A DNA stretch of 64,000 nucleotides from positions 1-64,000 of the forward strand of contig JAJFHA010000028.1 in the NCBI GenBank assembly GCA_021775875.1, written 5' to 3'. The DNA comes from Hyphomicrobiales bacterium (GTDB lineage: Bacteria; Pseudomonadota; Alphaproteobacteria; Rhizobiales; NORP267). The position numbers and the translations under genes were made by a program. Positions 48,649 to 57,849 of this stretch are shown piece after piece (position 1 is the stretch's first letter; the number at the start of each line of letters is the position of its first letter). The notes under the pieces were generated by a model. That model was not told the origin of the DNA. It did no database searches and was given only the letters and a program-made list of their open reading frames with translations.

Positions 48649-49882
48649 CTGCCTTGCGGGCGTGAAATTCCGGTTTGTCCCAAGCTCCGGTCGCCATGGC
48701 ATCGCGTAACGTGGCGATACAATCCCAAACATCGGTGAAGCGCATATAGAGCGGCGTTAATCCGAACCGCAGAATTCCGGGTTCGCGATAATCGCCGATA
48801 AACCCTTGCCCAATCAGATATTGCATGATGGCGTGGCCGTGTTCGTGAACCAGTGATACCTGGCTGCCACGAACTTCATGGTCGCTGGGGGTCACAATCG
48901 TGAAACCCTGATCGGCAAGCTCTTGGTTGACCAGTTCAATGAACAGATCAGATAAGGCCAGAGATTTTTCCCGAACGGATTTAATACTTACACCTTCAAA
49001 CGTTTTGAGGCCTTCGATCAATCCCACAAGGGAGAGGATCGGTGGGGTGCCCACAAGGGCCTTGGCGATCGATTGATGCGGGTCGTAATCGGTTTCAAAC
49101 GCGAACGGGCGGGCATGGCTGAACCAGCCCGTCAAAGCGGGCTCAAACGCGGCTTGGCAATTTGAGCGAATATAAGTGAAGGCTGGCGCGCCGGGGCCGC
49201 CATTCAGATATTTGTAGCCGCAGCCAATGGCATATTCGACGCCGTCTTTTTCCAGATCGAGCGGTACCGCACCGGCTGAATGACAAAAATCCCAGATCAG
49301 GGGAATATCCAACGCCCGGCATTGGGCGGTGATCTTATTGAGCGGGTACATGGCGCCGGTGCGATAATTTACATGGGTGAGGACAACAAGCGCGGTATCT
49401 TCATCGATAGCGCTCGCCACGTCTTCCATTTCGACCCGAACCAATTCGTGGTGGTTGCCTAGCAGCCGGATCAGGCCTTCCAGGATATAGCCGTCGGTTG
49501 GAAAATTGGTGGTTTCGGTGATGATTTTTTTGCGGCCTTCAGATGCGCCCAAAATCCCGGCTGCGAGTTTGAACAGATTGACCGAGGTTGAATCGCCAAA
49601 CACCACTTCGCCGGGTTTGGCACCAATCAGCGGTGCCAACATATCTCCCGCATCGGCAGAGAGGTTGATCCACCCGGCATCGTTCCAGCTTGAGATCAGT
49701 CCTTCGCCCCAGGCACTTGTGACAGCTTTGCTGATTGCCTCGGGCGCTGATTTGGGAAGCGGGCCAAGGGAATTGCCATCAAGATAGGCAATGCCTTCAG
49801 GTAATGTGAAGCGTTCGCGGCAATGGCGTAGCCGATCTTTGCAATCGCGCTTTGCGCATTCGTTGCGATCAATCATTGGCAA
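48641..49882 (-). CDS. kynU: Kynureninase
   Basis: 413-residue PLP enzyme cleaving kynurenine to anthranilate and alanine in tryptophan breakdown. YLDGNSLGPLPKSAPEAISKAVTSAWGEGLISSW at the N-terminus, LIWDFCHSAGAVPLDLEKDGVEYAIGCGYKYLNGGPGAPAFTYI (PLP-Lys in GYKYLNGGPG) and YREPGILRFGLTPLYMRFTDVW are typical. No tryptophan dioxygenase or formamidase gene is adjacent. The protein overlaps the MarR relic at its 3' end by 8 bp. Confidence 0.94.
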   Translation of the reverse strand: MPMIDRNECAKRDCKDRLRHCRERFTLPEGIAYLDGNSLGPLPKSAPEAISKAVTSAWGEGLISSWNDAGWINLSADAGDMLAPLIGAKPGEVVFGDSTSVNLFKLAAGILGASEGRKKIITETTNFPTDGYILEGLIRLLGNHHELVRVEMEDVASAIDEDTALVVLTHVNYRTGAMYPLNKITAQCRALDIPLIWDFCHSAGAVPLDLEKDGVEYAIGCGYKYLNGGPGAPAFTYIRSNCQAAFEPALTGWFSHARPFAFETDYDPHQSIAKALVGTPPILSLVGLIEGLKTFEGVSIKSVREKSLALSDLFIELVNQELADQGFTIVTPSDHEVRGSQVSLVHEHGHAIMQYLIGQGFIGDYREPGILRFGLTPLYMRFTDVWDCIATLRDAMATGAWDKPEFHARKAVT

Positions 49883-50105
49883 GTGGTCTTCTCCTGTACG
49901 GAATTTTCATATGGTGCAGTGTGGCTTTTTCCAAAATTTCCGGCAATTGATTTTAAGAGTGCAACTGAAAATTATTGGTAACTGATCTGGCGTTCCAAGG
50001 GTAACGAGACGCGAATAGCTACGTACACTTTTTTGTCACCAATTATTTTCGGATAAGCAATTGAGGATCGGAGAGATTCCTGTTTAGTATGCCGGTCATA
50101 AAACC

Positions 50106-50127
50106 AACCGGTATCCAACCGGTATCC
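50106..50127 (+). repeat. 11-bp direct repeat ahead of livG
   Basis: AACCGGTATCC occurs twice back to back (50106-50116, 50117-50127), 17 bp before the livG start, and GCCGGTCAT lies just upstream. The SD GAGGGGGGAAA follows at once. Each unit contains the palindrome ACCGGT. It may be a tandem operator for a regulator of the transport operon. The rest of the 261-bp gap shows no gene. Confidence 0.6.
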
Positions 50128-50143
50128 CTGAGGGGGGAAATAT

Positions 50144-50911
50144 ATGCTTGAACTGGACAACCTGACGAAGTCCTTTGGGGGACTTCAGGCGGTTGACAAT
50201 TGCAGCCTCAAAATTGAGGCGGGCAAAATCACCGGATTGATCGGCCCGAATGGTGCCGGAAAAACCACCATCTTCAACATGATTGCCGGCGCGATGAAGC
50301 CGACGTCGGGGCGGATTTTGTTTGAGGGCGAAGATATTGCGGGTCTGCCGACCCATGAAATGTTTCATCGCGGCATTGTGCGGACGTTTCAAATTCCTCA
50401 CGAGTTTGGAAAGCTGACGGTGCTTGAGAATTTGATGGTGGTTCCCGCGGATCAAACCGGTGAAAACCTGATTTTGGGTTTGTTCACACCCGGTGCCGTC
50501 AAAAAGCGTGAGGAAGAGGTGTTGGCGTTGGCTGAGGATACGCTTGAGTTTCTCACCCTGACCCATCTCAAGGATGAGTTGGCGGAAAACCTGTCTGGCG
50601 GTCAGAAGAAGCTTCTCGAACTTGGCCGGACCATGATGACAGATGCCAAACTGGTGCTGCTCGACGAACCGGGAGCTGGCGTCAATCCAACCCTTTTGAA
50701 GCAGCTTGGCAACATGATCCGGCGTTTGAAGGAAGAACGGGGCTACACTTTCTGTATTGTCGAACACGACATGGACATGATTGCGAGCCTTTGCGATCCG
50801 GTCATTGTCTTGAACGAGGGCAGTGTGCTGACCCAGGGCAAGATGGCTGATGTGCGCAAGGACGAGCGCGTGCTGGATGCCTATCTTGGCGGTGGGGAGG
50901 AAGCCGCATAA
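50144..50911 (+). CDS. livG: Branched-chain amino-acid-type ABC transporter, ATP-binding protein LivG
   Basis: 255-residue ABC ATPase with Walker A GPNGAGKTTIFN, signature LSGGQKKLLELGR, Walker B LVLLDEPGAGVNP and the LivG-type IVRTFQIPHEFGKLTVLENLMV. Powers uptake through LivH/LivM. The start is preceded by GAGGGGGGAAA. Stop and livF start overlap (TAATG). The liv family imports branched-chain amino acids but also amides, urea and aromatic acids, and here the neighbours are aromatic-degradation genes. Confidence 0.93.
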   Translation: MLELDNLTKSFGGLQAVDNCSLKIEAGKITGLIGPNGAGKTTIFNMIAGAMKPTSGRILFEGEDIAGLPTHEMFHRGIVRTFQIPHEFGKLTVLENLMVVPADQTGENLILGLFTPGAVKKREEEVLALAEDTLEFLTLTHLKDELAENLSGGQKKLLELGRTMMTDAKLVLLDEPGAGVNPTLLKQLGNMIRRLKEERGYTFCIVEHDMDMIASLCDPVIVLNEGSVLTQGKMADVRKDERVLDAYLGGGEEAA

Positions 50912-51672
50912 TGGCTATCCTCGAACTGGAAAATATCCATGGTGGCTATGGGCAAACGGAAATCCTTCACGATATTTCGATGAGGGTCGAACCGGGTGAA
51001 ATTGTCGTCATAATCGGACCCAACGGTGCCGGTAAATCTACCGCAATGAAATCTGTATTCGGCCTTCTGAACCTGACTTCCGGGAGGATTTTGCTGGATG
51101 ATGTGGATATCACCAACACGCCCCCCGAAAAGGTGGTGCGACAAGGGGTCTGTTACGTACCGCAAACGGGTAATATTTTTCCAAATCTCAGCGTTCATGA
51201 AAATCTGGAAATGGGCGCTTATGTGCGCCAGGACGATTTTAGCGGTCGGCTTGACGAAATTTATGAGCTTTTCCCGCCGCTGGTTGAAAAGCGTAATTTG
51301 CCCGCTGGAACACTTTCGGGCGGACAACGCCAGATGGTGGCGATGGGCAAAGCTTTGATGCTGGATCCGAAAATTTTGCTGTTGGATGAACCATCCGCCG
51401 GTCTTTCGCCGAAATATCGAGGCGAAATTTTCAAAGTGGTACGCGATATCAATGAAGCTGGAACACCAATCCTGATGGTGGAGCAAAATGCCAAACAGGC
51501 GCTCGGCATTGCTGACCGTGCCTATATTCTGGTCGACGGCAAGAACCGGCTGGACGATACCGGCAAGAACCTGCTCGCCAACAAGGAAGTGGCGGAAATG
51601 TTCCTTGGCGGGGGCAAGACGGAAGTTAAAAAACCGGCGGTGCGCAAGGCCCGGGGGACGCCCAAGACATGA
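50911..51672 (+). CDS. livF: Branched-chain amino-acid-type ABC transporter, ATP-binding protein LivF
   Basis: 253-residue ABC ATPase of the LivF type: Walker A GPNGAGKSTAMKSVFGLL, VCYVPQTGNIFPNLSVHENLEMG, signature LSGGQRQMVAMGKALM and Walker B ILLLDEPSAGLSP. The C-terminal tail (GGGKTEVKKPAVRKARGTPKT) is basic. It overlaps livG at its start and livH by 4 bp at its end (ATGA), so the set is translationally coupled. Confidence 0.93.
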   Translation: MAILELENIHGGYGQTEILHDISMRVEPGEIVVIIGPNGAGKSTAMKSVFGLLNLTSGRILLDDVDITNTPPEKVVRQGVCYVPQTGNIFPNLSVHENLEMGAYVRQDDFSGRLDEIYELFPPLVEKRNLPAGTLSGGQRQMVAMGKALMLDPKILLLDEPSAGLSPKYRGEIFKVVRDINEAGTPILMVEQNAKQALGIADRAYILVDGKNRLDDTGKNLLANKEVAEMFLGGGKTEVKKPAVRKARGTPKT

Positions 51673-52559
51673 TCGATTTTATCAATTTCCATTTGATCCC
51701 CGGTTTGGTTCTGGGCAGCATTTATGCCCTCGGCGCTATCGGGGTAACTTTGACATTCGGGATTTTGCGGTTTGCCAATTTTGCCCATGGTGAGATCATG
51801 ACGCTCGGGGCGTATCTGACCCTGACAATGATGTGGCTGACCGGGTGGCACCCGTTGATCCTGTTGCCGGTGACGATGGTGATATTGTCGCTGATTGTGA
51901 TCGGCATGGATCAGGCTTTCTTTAAGCCATTCCGTAATAGTCCGGCTGTTACTGTGGTGATCGCCTCGTTTGGGCTGATGCTGATGATTAGGTCCGTCAC
52001 CCAGTTTAGCTGGGGGGCTCAATTGCAGGCCTTTGTGCCTGGAATTCAGCGGCCAAATGTATTTTTCGATGCATTGAGAATATCACCGAAGCATATTCTG
52101 ATCGTCATCAGCGCGATGGTTCTGATGCTTGTTGTCCATTGGGTGCTGGCTCATACGCGAATCGGCAAGGCAATGCGGGCCATGTCAGATTCTCCCGAAC
52201 TGGCTCGCCTTACCGGCATTAATACAGAACTTGTTATCAAGGCTACCTGGATTTTGGGTGCTTGCATGGCGGCGGCGGCTGGCGTGTTTCTGGCTTATGA
52301 CAGCCATGTCAGCACGATGATGGGCTTCCAGATTTTGCTGCCTACTTTTGCCGCTGCGATTGTGGGCGGGATTGGGCGACCCTACGGTGCCATGGCAGGG
52401 GGCCTGTTGATCGGCGTCACGGAAGAATTATCGAGTTACGCATGGCTTGGCGACGGGCCGCTGCTTGAACCCGGATACAAGGCCGGGGTTTCCTTTGCGA
52501 TCATGATCGGCGTGCTGATTTGGCGGCCAAGCGGGTTGTTCCGCGGGAGGGTATTTTAG
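51669..52559 (+). CDS. livH: Branched-chain amino-acid-type ABC transporter permease LivH
   Basis: 296-residue inner-membrane permease with about eight hydrophobic segments. FHLIPGLVLGSIYALGAIGVTLTFGILRFANFAHGEIMTLGAYL is the family N-terminus. The EAA-like loop region is LAHTRIGKAMRAMSDSPELARLTGIN, and the conserved AAAIVGGIGRPYGAMAGGLLIGVTEEL lies near the C-terminus. Forms the channel with LivM. Confidence 0.92.
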   Translation: MIDFINFHLIPGLVLGSIYALGAIGVTLTFGILRFANFAHGEIMTLGAYLTLTMMWLTGWHPLILLPVTMVILSLIVIGMDQAFFKPFRNSPAVTVVIASFGLMLMIRSVTQFSWGAQLQAFVPGIQRPNVFFDALRISPKHILIVISAMVLMLVVHWVLAHTRIGKAMRAMSDSPELARLTGINTELVIKATWILGACMAAAAGVFLAYDSHVSTMMGFQILLPTFAAAIVGGIGRPYGAMAGGLLIGVTEELSSYAWLGDGPLLEPGYKAGVSFAIMIGVLIWRPSGLFRGRVF

Positions 52560-52561
52560 AG

Positions 52562-53509
52562 ATGGATCAACTATACGGATATTCTCTCTACGGCCTGTCG
52601 CTGCTGACCTTTGGCGGGATTTACGCCATGCTGGCCTTGGGTCTCAATATTCAATTGGGATTTACCGGGCTTTTTAACGCGGGCATTGCCGGGTTTTTTG
52701 TCGTTGGTGCCTATGTTTCGGCGATCCTTTCAACAGCGCCTTCGGAGCGCCATATTGGTGGATTTGACTGGCCTATTCCTTTTTCTCTTGTGGCCGCGAT
52801 GGTGGTCAGTGCGCTCATTGGTTGGGCGGTGGCTCGAATATGTATGCGCCTCAGAGCCGATTATCTGGCCATTGCCACGCTAGGGATCGCTGAAATTTTG
52901 CGGCTCATTTTCAAGAACGAAACTGATCTGACAAATGGTGCGCGTGGGGTTTCCTATATTCCGAAGCCTTATGAAAGTCTGGCGCAACCCTGGAACCACG
53001 TGATGATGACGGTGGTGGTGCTGGCGATTGTGGCTGTGCTTTATTTCATGCTTGAGCGGGCGCGAAAATCACCCTGGGGCCGGGTCATGGCGGCGATTCG
53101 CGAAAACGAAGATTCAGCGCGTGCAGCCGGTAAAAATGTTGACCGCCTGCGCGTTCAGGCCTTTGTTGTCGGCTCGGCCATGATGGGTCTGGGTGGTGGC
53201 ATGATGGCGCATCATCTGAAATTTATTGACCCGAACGCTGCCGACCCGACCACCGCGACGTTCCTGGTCTTTGTGATGCTGATTGTTGGCGGTAGTGGTA
53301 ACAACAAGGGTGCCATTGTTGGCGCCTTGTTGATGTGGACGATCTGGTCAGCGACTGAAATTTTCACCAGTATGCTGCCGGGTGATCTGGCGATCCGGTC
53401 CGCCTATATCCGGGTGTTCCTGATCGGATTGATGTTGCAGATCATGTTGCAAAAATTTCCGCAGGGTTTATTCCCGGAAAAACGACTGGAAACAGGGAGT
53501 TCCGGTTAA
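52562..53509 (+). CDS. livM: Branched-chain amino-acid-type ABC transporter permease LivM
   Basis: 315-residue permease starting MDQLYGYSLYGLSLLTFGGIYAMLALGLNIQLGFTGLFNAGIAGFFVVGAY. RVMAAIRENEDSARAAGKNVDRLRVQAFVVGSAMMGLGGGMMAH is the cytoplasmic coupling region, and a conserved GGSGNNKGAIVGALLMW follows. The start at 52562 is chosen over 52520 because GGAGGG precedes it and the extension overlaps livH in another frame. Only 2 bp separate it from livH. Confidence 0.92.
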   Translation: MDQLYGYSLYGLSLLTFGGIYAMLALGLNIQLGFTGLFNAGIAGFFVVGAYVSAILSTAPSERHIGGFDWPIPFSLVAAMVVSALIGWAVARICMRLRADYLAIATLGIAEILRLIFKNETDLTNGARGVSYIPKPYESLAQPWNHVMMTVVVLAIVAVLYFMLERARKSPWGRVMAAIRENEDSARAAGKNVDRLRVQAFVVGSAMMGLGGGMMAHHLKFIDPNAADPTTATFLVFVMLIVGGSGNNKGAIVGALLMWTIWSATEIFTSMLPGDLAIRSAYIRVFLIGLMLQIMLQKFPQGLFPEKRLETGSSG

Positions 53510-53677
53510 AATATTCTGACATTTCCTGATGGCCGTTAAGGCTGAAAAGCAAGAATCCGGAACCGGAATTGCATTTTACCGGGAATTGTCGGAACATAGG
53601 GCAGGAGCCTTATCTCTGTGGGCCATTTTGGTCCGTGTAATATCCAAGAAGTATATAATTTAATTGGGAGACGAGTG

Positions 53678-54889
53678 ATGATGAAGACTTTTAAACAGTT
53701 GGCCCTTGCCAGCACGATGCTTGCATTTGTAGGCACCGCGGCAATTGCTGACGAAATCAAGGTTGGCTCGGTTGCTGGTGTAACCGGCCCGATTGCTGAA
53801 CTGGTTGTGCCTATTGTTGCCGGTCGGCAAATGGCTGCTGACCAGATCAACGCTGCTGGCGGCCTGTTGAATGGCGATACCATGACAATGGTACTTGCTG
53901 ATTCGCAGTGTGATCCGAAAGCTGGCGTGGATGCTGGCACCAAGGTTGTGAATGTTGAACAGGTTGTAGCCATCGTTGGCGCAAGCTGCTCGGGCGCTAC
54001 TAACGGTATGGTTCAGTCAGTGACCATTCCTGCTGGTGTTGTTGCATTGTCGGATTCTGCGACCGCACCGTCCATCACCGATCTTGACGACAATGATCTG
54101 GTTTTCCGGGTTGCCGCGTCTGATGCTTATCAGGGCGCTGCTATCGCCCAGCTCGCATGGGACCAGGGCTATCGTACGCTTGCAATGACCTATGCAAATG
54201 ACGATTACAATGCTGGCCTGGCCGGTGTATTTGAAGCCGCATTCAAGGGTCTCGGTGGTACGATTACTTCGAACCAGATGCATGAACCCAACAAGGCATC
54301 CTACCGCTCAGAGCTTTCAACGCTCTCCGGTAATGGGGCTGAAGGTCTTGCCATCTTCGCTTATTATGGTGGTTCAGGTATTGCCATCATGCGGAACGCT
54401 CTGGAAGCTGGTCTTTTTGAAAAATTCCTGGCTGCCGACGGCATGTTCGACCAGTCTGTAATTGATCAGATCGGTGCTGATGTTCTTCGTGATAATATCA
54501 TGATCACGCAGGCCGCTTCCGATTACGATGATCCGTCCTATGTGGCATTTGCTGGTGCTTTTGAAGCAACCGGCCACAGCCCGCAAGCACCTTATGCGGC
54601 ACACGGTTATGATGCGGCATTCCTGATTGCGCTCGCAATTGAGAAAGCCGGCAGCACCGACCGCGCAGCAATTAGTGCAGCGCTTCGTGAAGTCGCTGGA
54701 CCTCCTGGTGTCGTGATCCGTCCTGGTGAATGGGCCAAGGCCAAGGCAGCCATCGCTGCTGGTCAAGACGTCAATTACGAAGGCGCAGTTGGCAATAACG
54801 ACTTTGACGGCAATGGCGATGTAACCGGTTTGTTCTCGGTCAACGTTGTTGGCGCTGATGGCAAATGGACAGGTAATCTGATCCGCTAG
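53678..54889 (+). CDS. livK: Liv-type ABC transporter periplasmic substrate-binding protein
   Basis: 403 residues, signal peptide MMKTFKQLALASTMLAFVGTAAIAD, then a type-I periplasmic-binding fold (KVGSVAGVTGPIAELVVPIVAGRQMAADQINAAGGLLNG, IVGASCSGATNGMVQSVTIPAGVVALSDSATAPSI). GGGAG lies 7 bp before the start. A gap of 168 bp from livM suggests its own promoter, allowing the higher expression typical of binding proteins. The ligand cannot be read from sequence. Confidence 0.92.
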   Translation: MMKTFKQLALASTMLAFVGTAAIADEIKVGSVAGVTGPIAELVVPIVAGRQMAADQINAAGGLLNGDTMTMVLADSQCDPKAGVDAGTKVVNVEQVVAIVGASCSGATNGMVQSVTIPAGVVALSDSATAPSITDLDDNDLVFRVAASDAYQGAAIAQLAWDQGYRTLAMTYANDDYNAGLAGVFEAAFKGLGGTITSNQMHEPNKASYRSELSTLSGNGAEGLAIFAYYGGSGIAIMRNALEAGLFEKFLAADGMFDQSVIDQIGADVLRDNIMITQAASDYDDPSYVAFAGAFEATGHSPQAPYAAHGYDAAFLIALAIEKAGSTDRAAISAALREVAGPPGVVIRPGEWAKAKAAIAAGQDVNYEGAVGNNDFDGNGDVTGLFSVNVVGADGKWTGNLIR

Positions 54890-54917
54890 CAACCAGCGGC
54901 ATTAGCTGAATATTTTG

Positions 54918-54957
54918 CCGGGGCGGAGCCACATGGTTTCGTCCCGGTTTCTTTTTG
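54918..54957 (+). terminator. Intrinsic terminator after the liv operon
   Basis: CCGGGGCG (54918-54925) pairs with CGTCCCGG (54940-54947) through eight base pairs with one G-T wobble, around a 14-nt loop, followed directly by TTTCTTTTT. It lies 29 bp after the livK stop. Confidence 0.7.
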
Positions 54958-54976
54958 TAATCCGGGTGAATGTGTA

Positions 54977-55870
54977 ATGACACAAACAAAACGTCCTGCA
55001 GTAGCGCTGATCGGGTGCGGTCGATGGGGGCAGAATTACCTCCAGCATCTTGGTGATTATTGGGACGAAGTACATGTTTGCGATGCGGACCGGGACAAGA
55101 TGGCCGAAATTGCGGCCAAATACCCGGATTTTCATTTCCCTGAATGGGAAGAAGAGCTGGATAGCGTGCCGGAACTGGATACGATTATCTGCGTTCCACC
55201 GCAATTTACCCACGAGCGGGTTTCGCGCTGGATCGGCAAGGCGGCACGCATATTGGTGGAAAAACCATATTTCCCCCGGCGTAACGGCTTGTTTGAAGAA
55301 TTCCCGGAACAGGGCGGTTGCTATATCGGGCATATTCGGTTGCAAACGCCGCTGATGCAGTTTCTGGAAGAATATCATTCCCTTGATGAGGCGCACCGGG
55401 TGACCTTTGTGCGTAAACTGGCGGAACGCCGCTTCGGCTCAATCGGATTGATGCCGGATCTGTTTATCCACGATATTGCGGTTGTGTTCAGGGTGCTTGG
55501 GCAAGGGATAAACGAACTTGAGTTCGAACATTATGAGGAAACCCGGGATTTTCTTGAAACTGTCCTGAAAGCGCCCGATGGGTCGCTCTATACGTTTCGT
55601 TATATTACCGATTCCGAGGAGCGGCTGGACCATGTCGCCTTGGAGCGAGGCCAGCTCAGTGTGTTGCTGGATGAACGCAAAACTCTGGTTCTCCAGAAGG
55701 GCAAAGAGCCGCGCGATTTAAGCGGTGATATTTCACCTCTGGAGCGACAGGTGCAGAAATTCAGTCAACCGGAACAGGCAAAGATCGATCTGTTTTCGTT
55801 TGCAGAAATGATCGAACTCGAAAAATTCTTCGAGACGACTTTTGGCGACCGTGCTTTTACCGGTCTGTAA
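54977..55870 (+). CDS. Gfo/Idh/MocA-family oxidoreductase
   Basis: 297-residue NAD(P)-dependent dehydrogenase-like protein. The Rossmann motif ALIGCGRWGQNYLQHLG lies at residues 10-26, DTIICVPPQFTHERV follows, and ARILVEKPYFPRR holds the conserved EKP motif. The C-terminal domain has PDLFIHDIAVVFRVLG (the HD/FIHDI motif). Substrates of the family are sugars, inositols and related polyols. The context (liv operon upstream, CoA ligase convergent downstream) does not define one. Confidence 0.85.
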   Translation: MTQTKRPAVALIGCGRWGQNYLQHLGDYWDEVHVCDADRDKMAEIAAKYPDFHFPEWEEELDSVPELDTIICVPPQFTHERVSRWIGKAARILVEKPYFPRRNGLFEEFPEQGGCYIGHIRLQTPLMQFLEEYHSLDEAHRVTFVRKLAERRFGSIGLMPDLFIHDIAVVFRVLGQGINELEFEHYEETRDFLETVLKAPDGSLYTFRYITDSEERLDHVALERGQLSVLLDERKTLVLQKGKEPRDLSGDISPLERQVQKFSQPEQAKIDLFSFAEMIELEKFFETTFGDRAFTGL

Positions 55871-55890
55871 AACTGAGATGTTGATCCTGA

Positions 55891-57729
55891 TCAGCCAATA
55901 ATGATCGCACCGTCCTTACCTGCATAAAGCGCCTCGATTTCGTCGCTGCGATTTTCAATCACGGCGCGCTGGTTGATATAACCCTTGTCGGTTATTTCGT
56001 TGTCATCGATACCCGGAAGTCGGGTCATTATCTTGACCCGGTCGATCCGCATGCTGGATGCCGGATGGTCATTATTATAGGCGATGATTTTCTCGTTGAT
56101 CATGGTGCGGATGACGTCATTTGCCGCAAGCTCTTCCAGCGAAATGTCGGCGGCGAGGTTAGCGGCCTCCGCGCAAGCGGCCGGGTTCAGAAACAATAGA
56201 AGGCCGATATTGTTGCGGTCGTGGCCGGTGACAACAGCGTCTTGAACCAATGGCGCTATAGCCGCGATGGCGGTGATTCGCAGGGCACCTACATGAATCC
56301 AGACGCCTGTGAGCAGCTTGAAATTCTCGGCAGTCCTGCCATCGAATACCAGGCCTTTTATTGGGTCATCTGGGTCTTCAAACTTGCCGGCATCGCCGAT
56401 CATGTAATAGCCCTCATCGTCAAAGGCTTCGGCGGTCTGTTCGACGTTTTTGAAATAACCGGGCATGATGTTGGGGCCTTTGATCCGCATTTCCATTTTG
56501 CCGGAATTTGGCACCATTTTTATGGAGTTTCCCGGCGCCGGAAGGCCGATAACGCCGGCTTTGTTGATTGGAAAATAAACCGACGTGATAAGGGGTGAGG
56601 TTTCGGTGGAGCCCCAGGACGAAGTCATGAAGATATTGTCGCGACCGGCAAGCGCCGCGACTGCTTCGAGGCGTTCCCACAGGCTTTGAGGCAAAGCGGC
56701 TGCAGCATAAAAAATCATTTGAAGATCGCGGAAAAACATCTCCCTTAGACCTTCGTCTTTTTCAAGAAACGGGAGCAGCATTTCAATCCCGCGCGGGGCG
56801 TTGAAATGGATGGTTGAGGGGTTTTCGCGCAGAGACGCGACGGTTTCTTCAATCAGTCCCGGCACCGGTTTACCGTGATCGATATTCAGGGTGCCGCCGT
56901 TACGAAGGACCAGATTGAAATTATGATTGCCACCAAAGGTGTGGCTCCAGGGGAGCCATTCAACGAGCACAGGTGGCGTCGTTTTCAGGAAAGGCCAGAT
57001 TTGCGATAGCGCTTGTTGATTGGAACACAACATGCGCTGGGTGTTCAGGACCCCTTTTGGCAAGCCAGTTGATCCGGATGTGAACAGGATTTTGGCGATT
57101 GTATCAGGGGTTATTTTGGCAAAGGCTTCAGCCACGGCAGGCGTTGGCCGGGTTGCTATAATCTGCTCAAAGGTGACTGCATTTTCCAGCGCGTCGGCAT
57201 TTTTCTTAACCGCCAACTTTACGCCTTTTGTATCCAGCGCCCCAATAGCCGTCTGGAAAGCCGCACCATCGGCGGCGTAAATCATCCGCGGGTGGGTCAG
57301 CTCGAAGACATATTTCAGTTTGGCGTGATCTTGAGACAGTAGCGAATAAGCGGGGGAGATCGGGACCGCCGGCACGCCGATATGCATGGCGCCAAGGGTC
57401 AGGAAGGCATGCTCCAGGCTGTTTTCCGACAGGATCATTAGCGGCGTGTTGGCATCATAATTCTGATCAAGCAGGAATTGTGCGATTGCTTCGACAATCT
57501 TCAGGCTGGCGGCATAGCTGTATTTTTGCCATGTGCCTGCTTCATCACGTTCCGACAAAAATACGCTGTCCGGTGCGGTCTCGGCCCAGTGAATCAGATG
57601 ATGGCCAAGCGCGGCAGGATAGTCCTGCAATTTGATACCGGATTCAAGAATAATGGTGCCGTCTTCCCGATGCTCAACCTCCAGCGATGGTTTGGCGAAT
57701 TCCAGCCCGTTATAAAATATATGATCCAT
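55891..57729 (-). CDS. Feruloyl-CoA synthase-like AMP-dependent acyl-CoA ligase
   Basis: 612-residue adenylate-forming ligase. P-loop ILFTSGSTGLPKGVLNTQRM, the segment SSWGSTETSPLITSVYFP (A5), and DGRTAENFKLLTGVWIHVGALRI, which is characteristic of feruloyl-CoA synthases. It would activate a hydroxycinnamate or other aryl acid to its CoA ester with ATP. No hydratase/lyase (ech) or vanillin dehydrogenase is beside it, so the true substrate is open. It is divergent from the opine-dehydrogenase-like gene. Confidence 0.85.
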   Translation of the reverse strand: MDHIFYNGLEFAKPSLEVEHREDGTIILESGIKLQDYPAALGHHLIHWAETAPDSVFLSERDEAGTWQKYSYAASLKIVEAIAQFLLDQNYDANTPLMILSENSLEHAFLTLGAMHIGVPAVPISPAYSLLSQDHAKLKYVFELTHPRMIYAADGAAFQTAIGALDTKGVKLAVKKNADALENAVTFEQIIATRPTPAVAEAFAKITPDTIAKILFTSGSTGLPKGVLNTQRMLCSNQQALSQIWPFLKTTPPVLVEWLPWSHTFGGNHNFNLVLRNGGTLNIDHGKPVPGLIEETVASLRENPSTIHFNAPRGIEMLLPFLEKDEGLREMFFRDLQMIFYAAAALPQSLWERLEAVAALAGRDNIFMTSSWGSTETSPLITSVYFPINKAGVIGLPAPGNSIKMVPNSGKMEMRIKGPNIMPGYFKNVEQTAEAFDDEGYYMIGDAGKFEDPDDPIKGLVFDGRTAENFKLLTGVWIHVGALRITAIAAIAPLVQDAVVTGHDRNNIGLLLFLNPAACAEAANLAADISLEELAANDVIRTMINEKIIAYNNDHPASSMRIDRVKIMTRLPGIDDNEITDKGYINQRAVIENRSDEIEALYAGKDGAIIIG

Positions 57730-57849
57730 ACTTCATTGCTCCGCTTGCCAGTCATACTGTCTGGCGGCAAGATAGCCGCCGAATAGCGGGCATGCCCGCA
57801 CAACAAAAGTATAGTTCCTCTGAGGGGAAAAATGCGAATCGGAGTGGGC

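Noticed and set aside
49972-50160. 62-codon minus-strand ORF upstream of livG
   Set aside because: Overlaps the livG start and the direct repeats; no SD or family resemblance.
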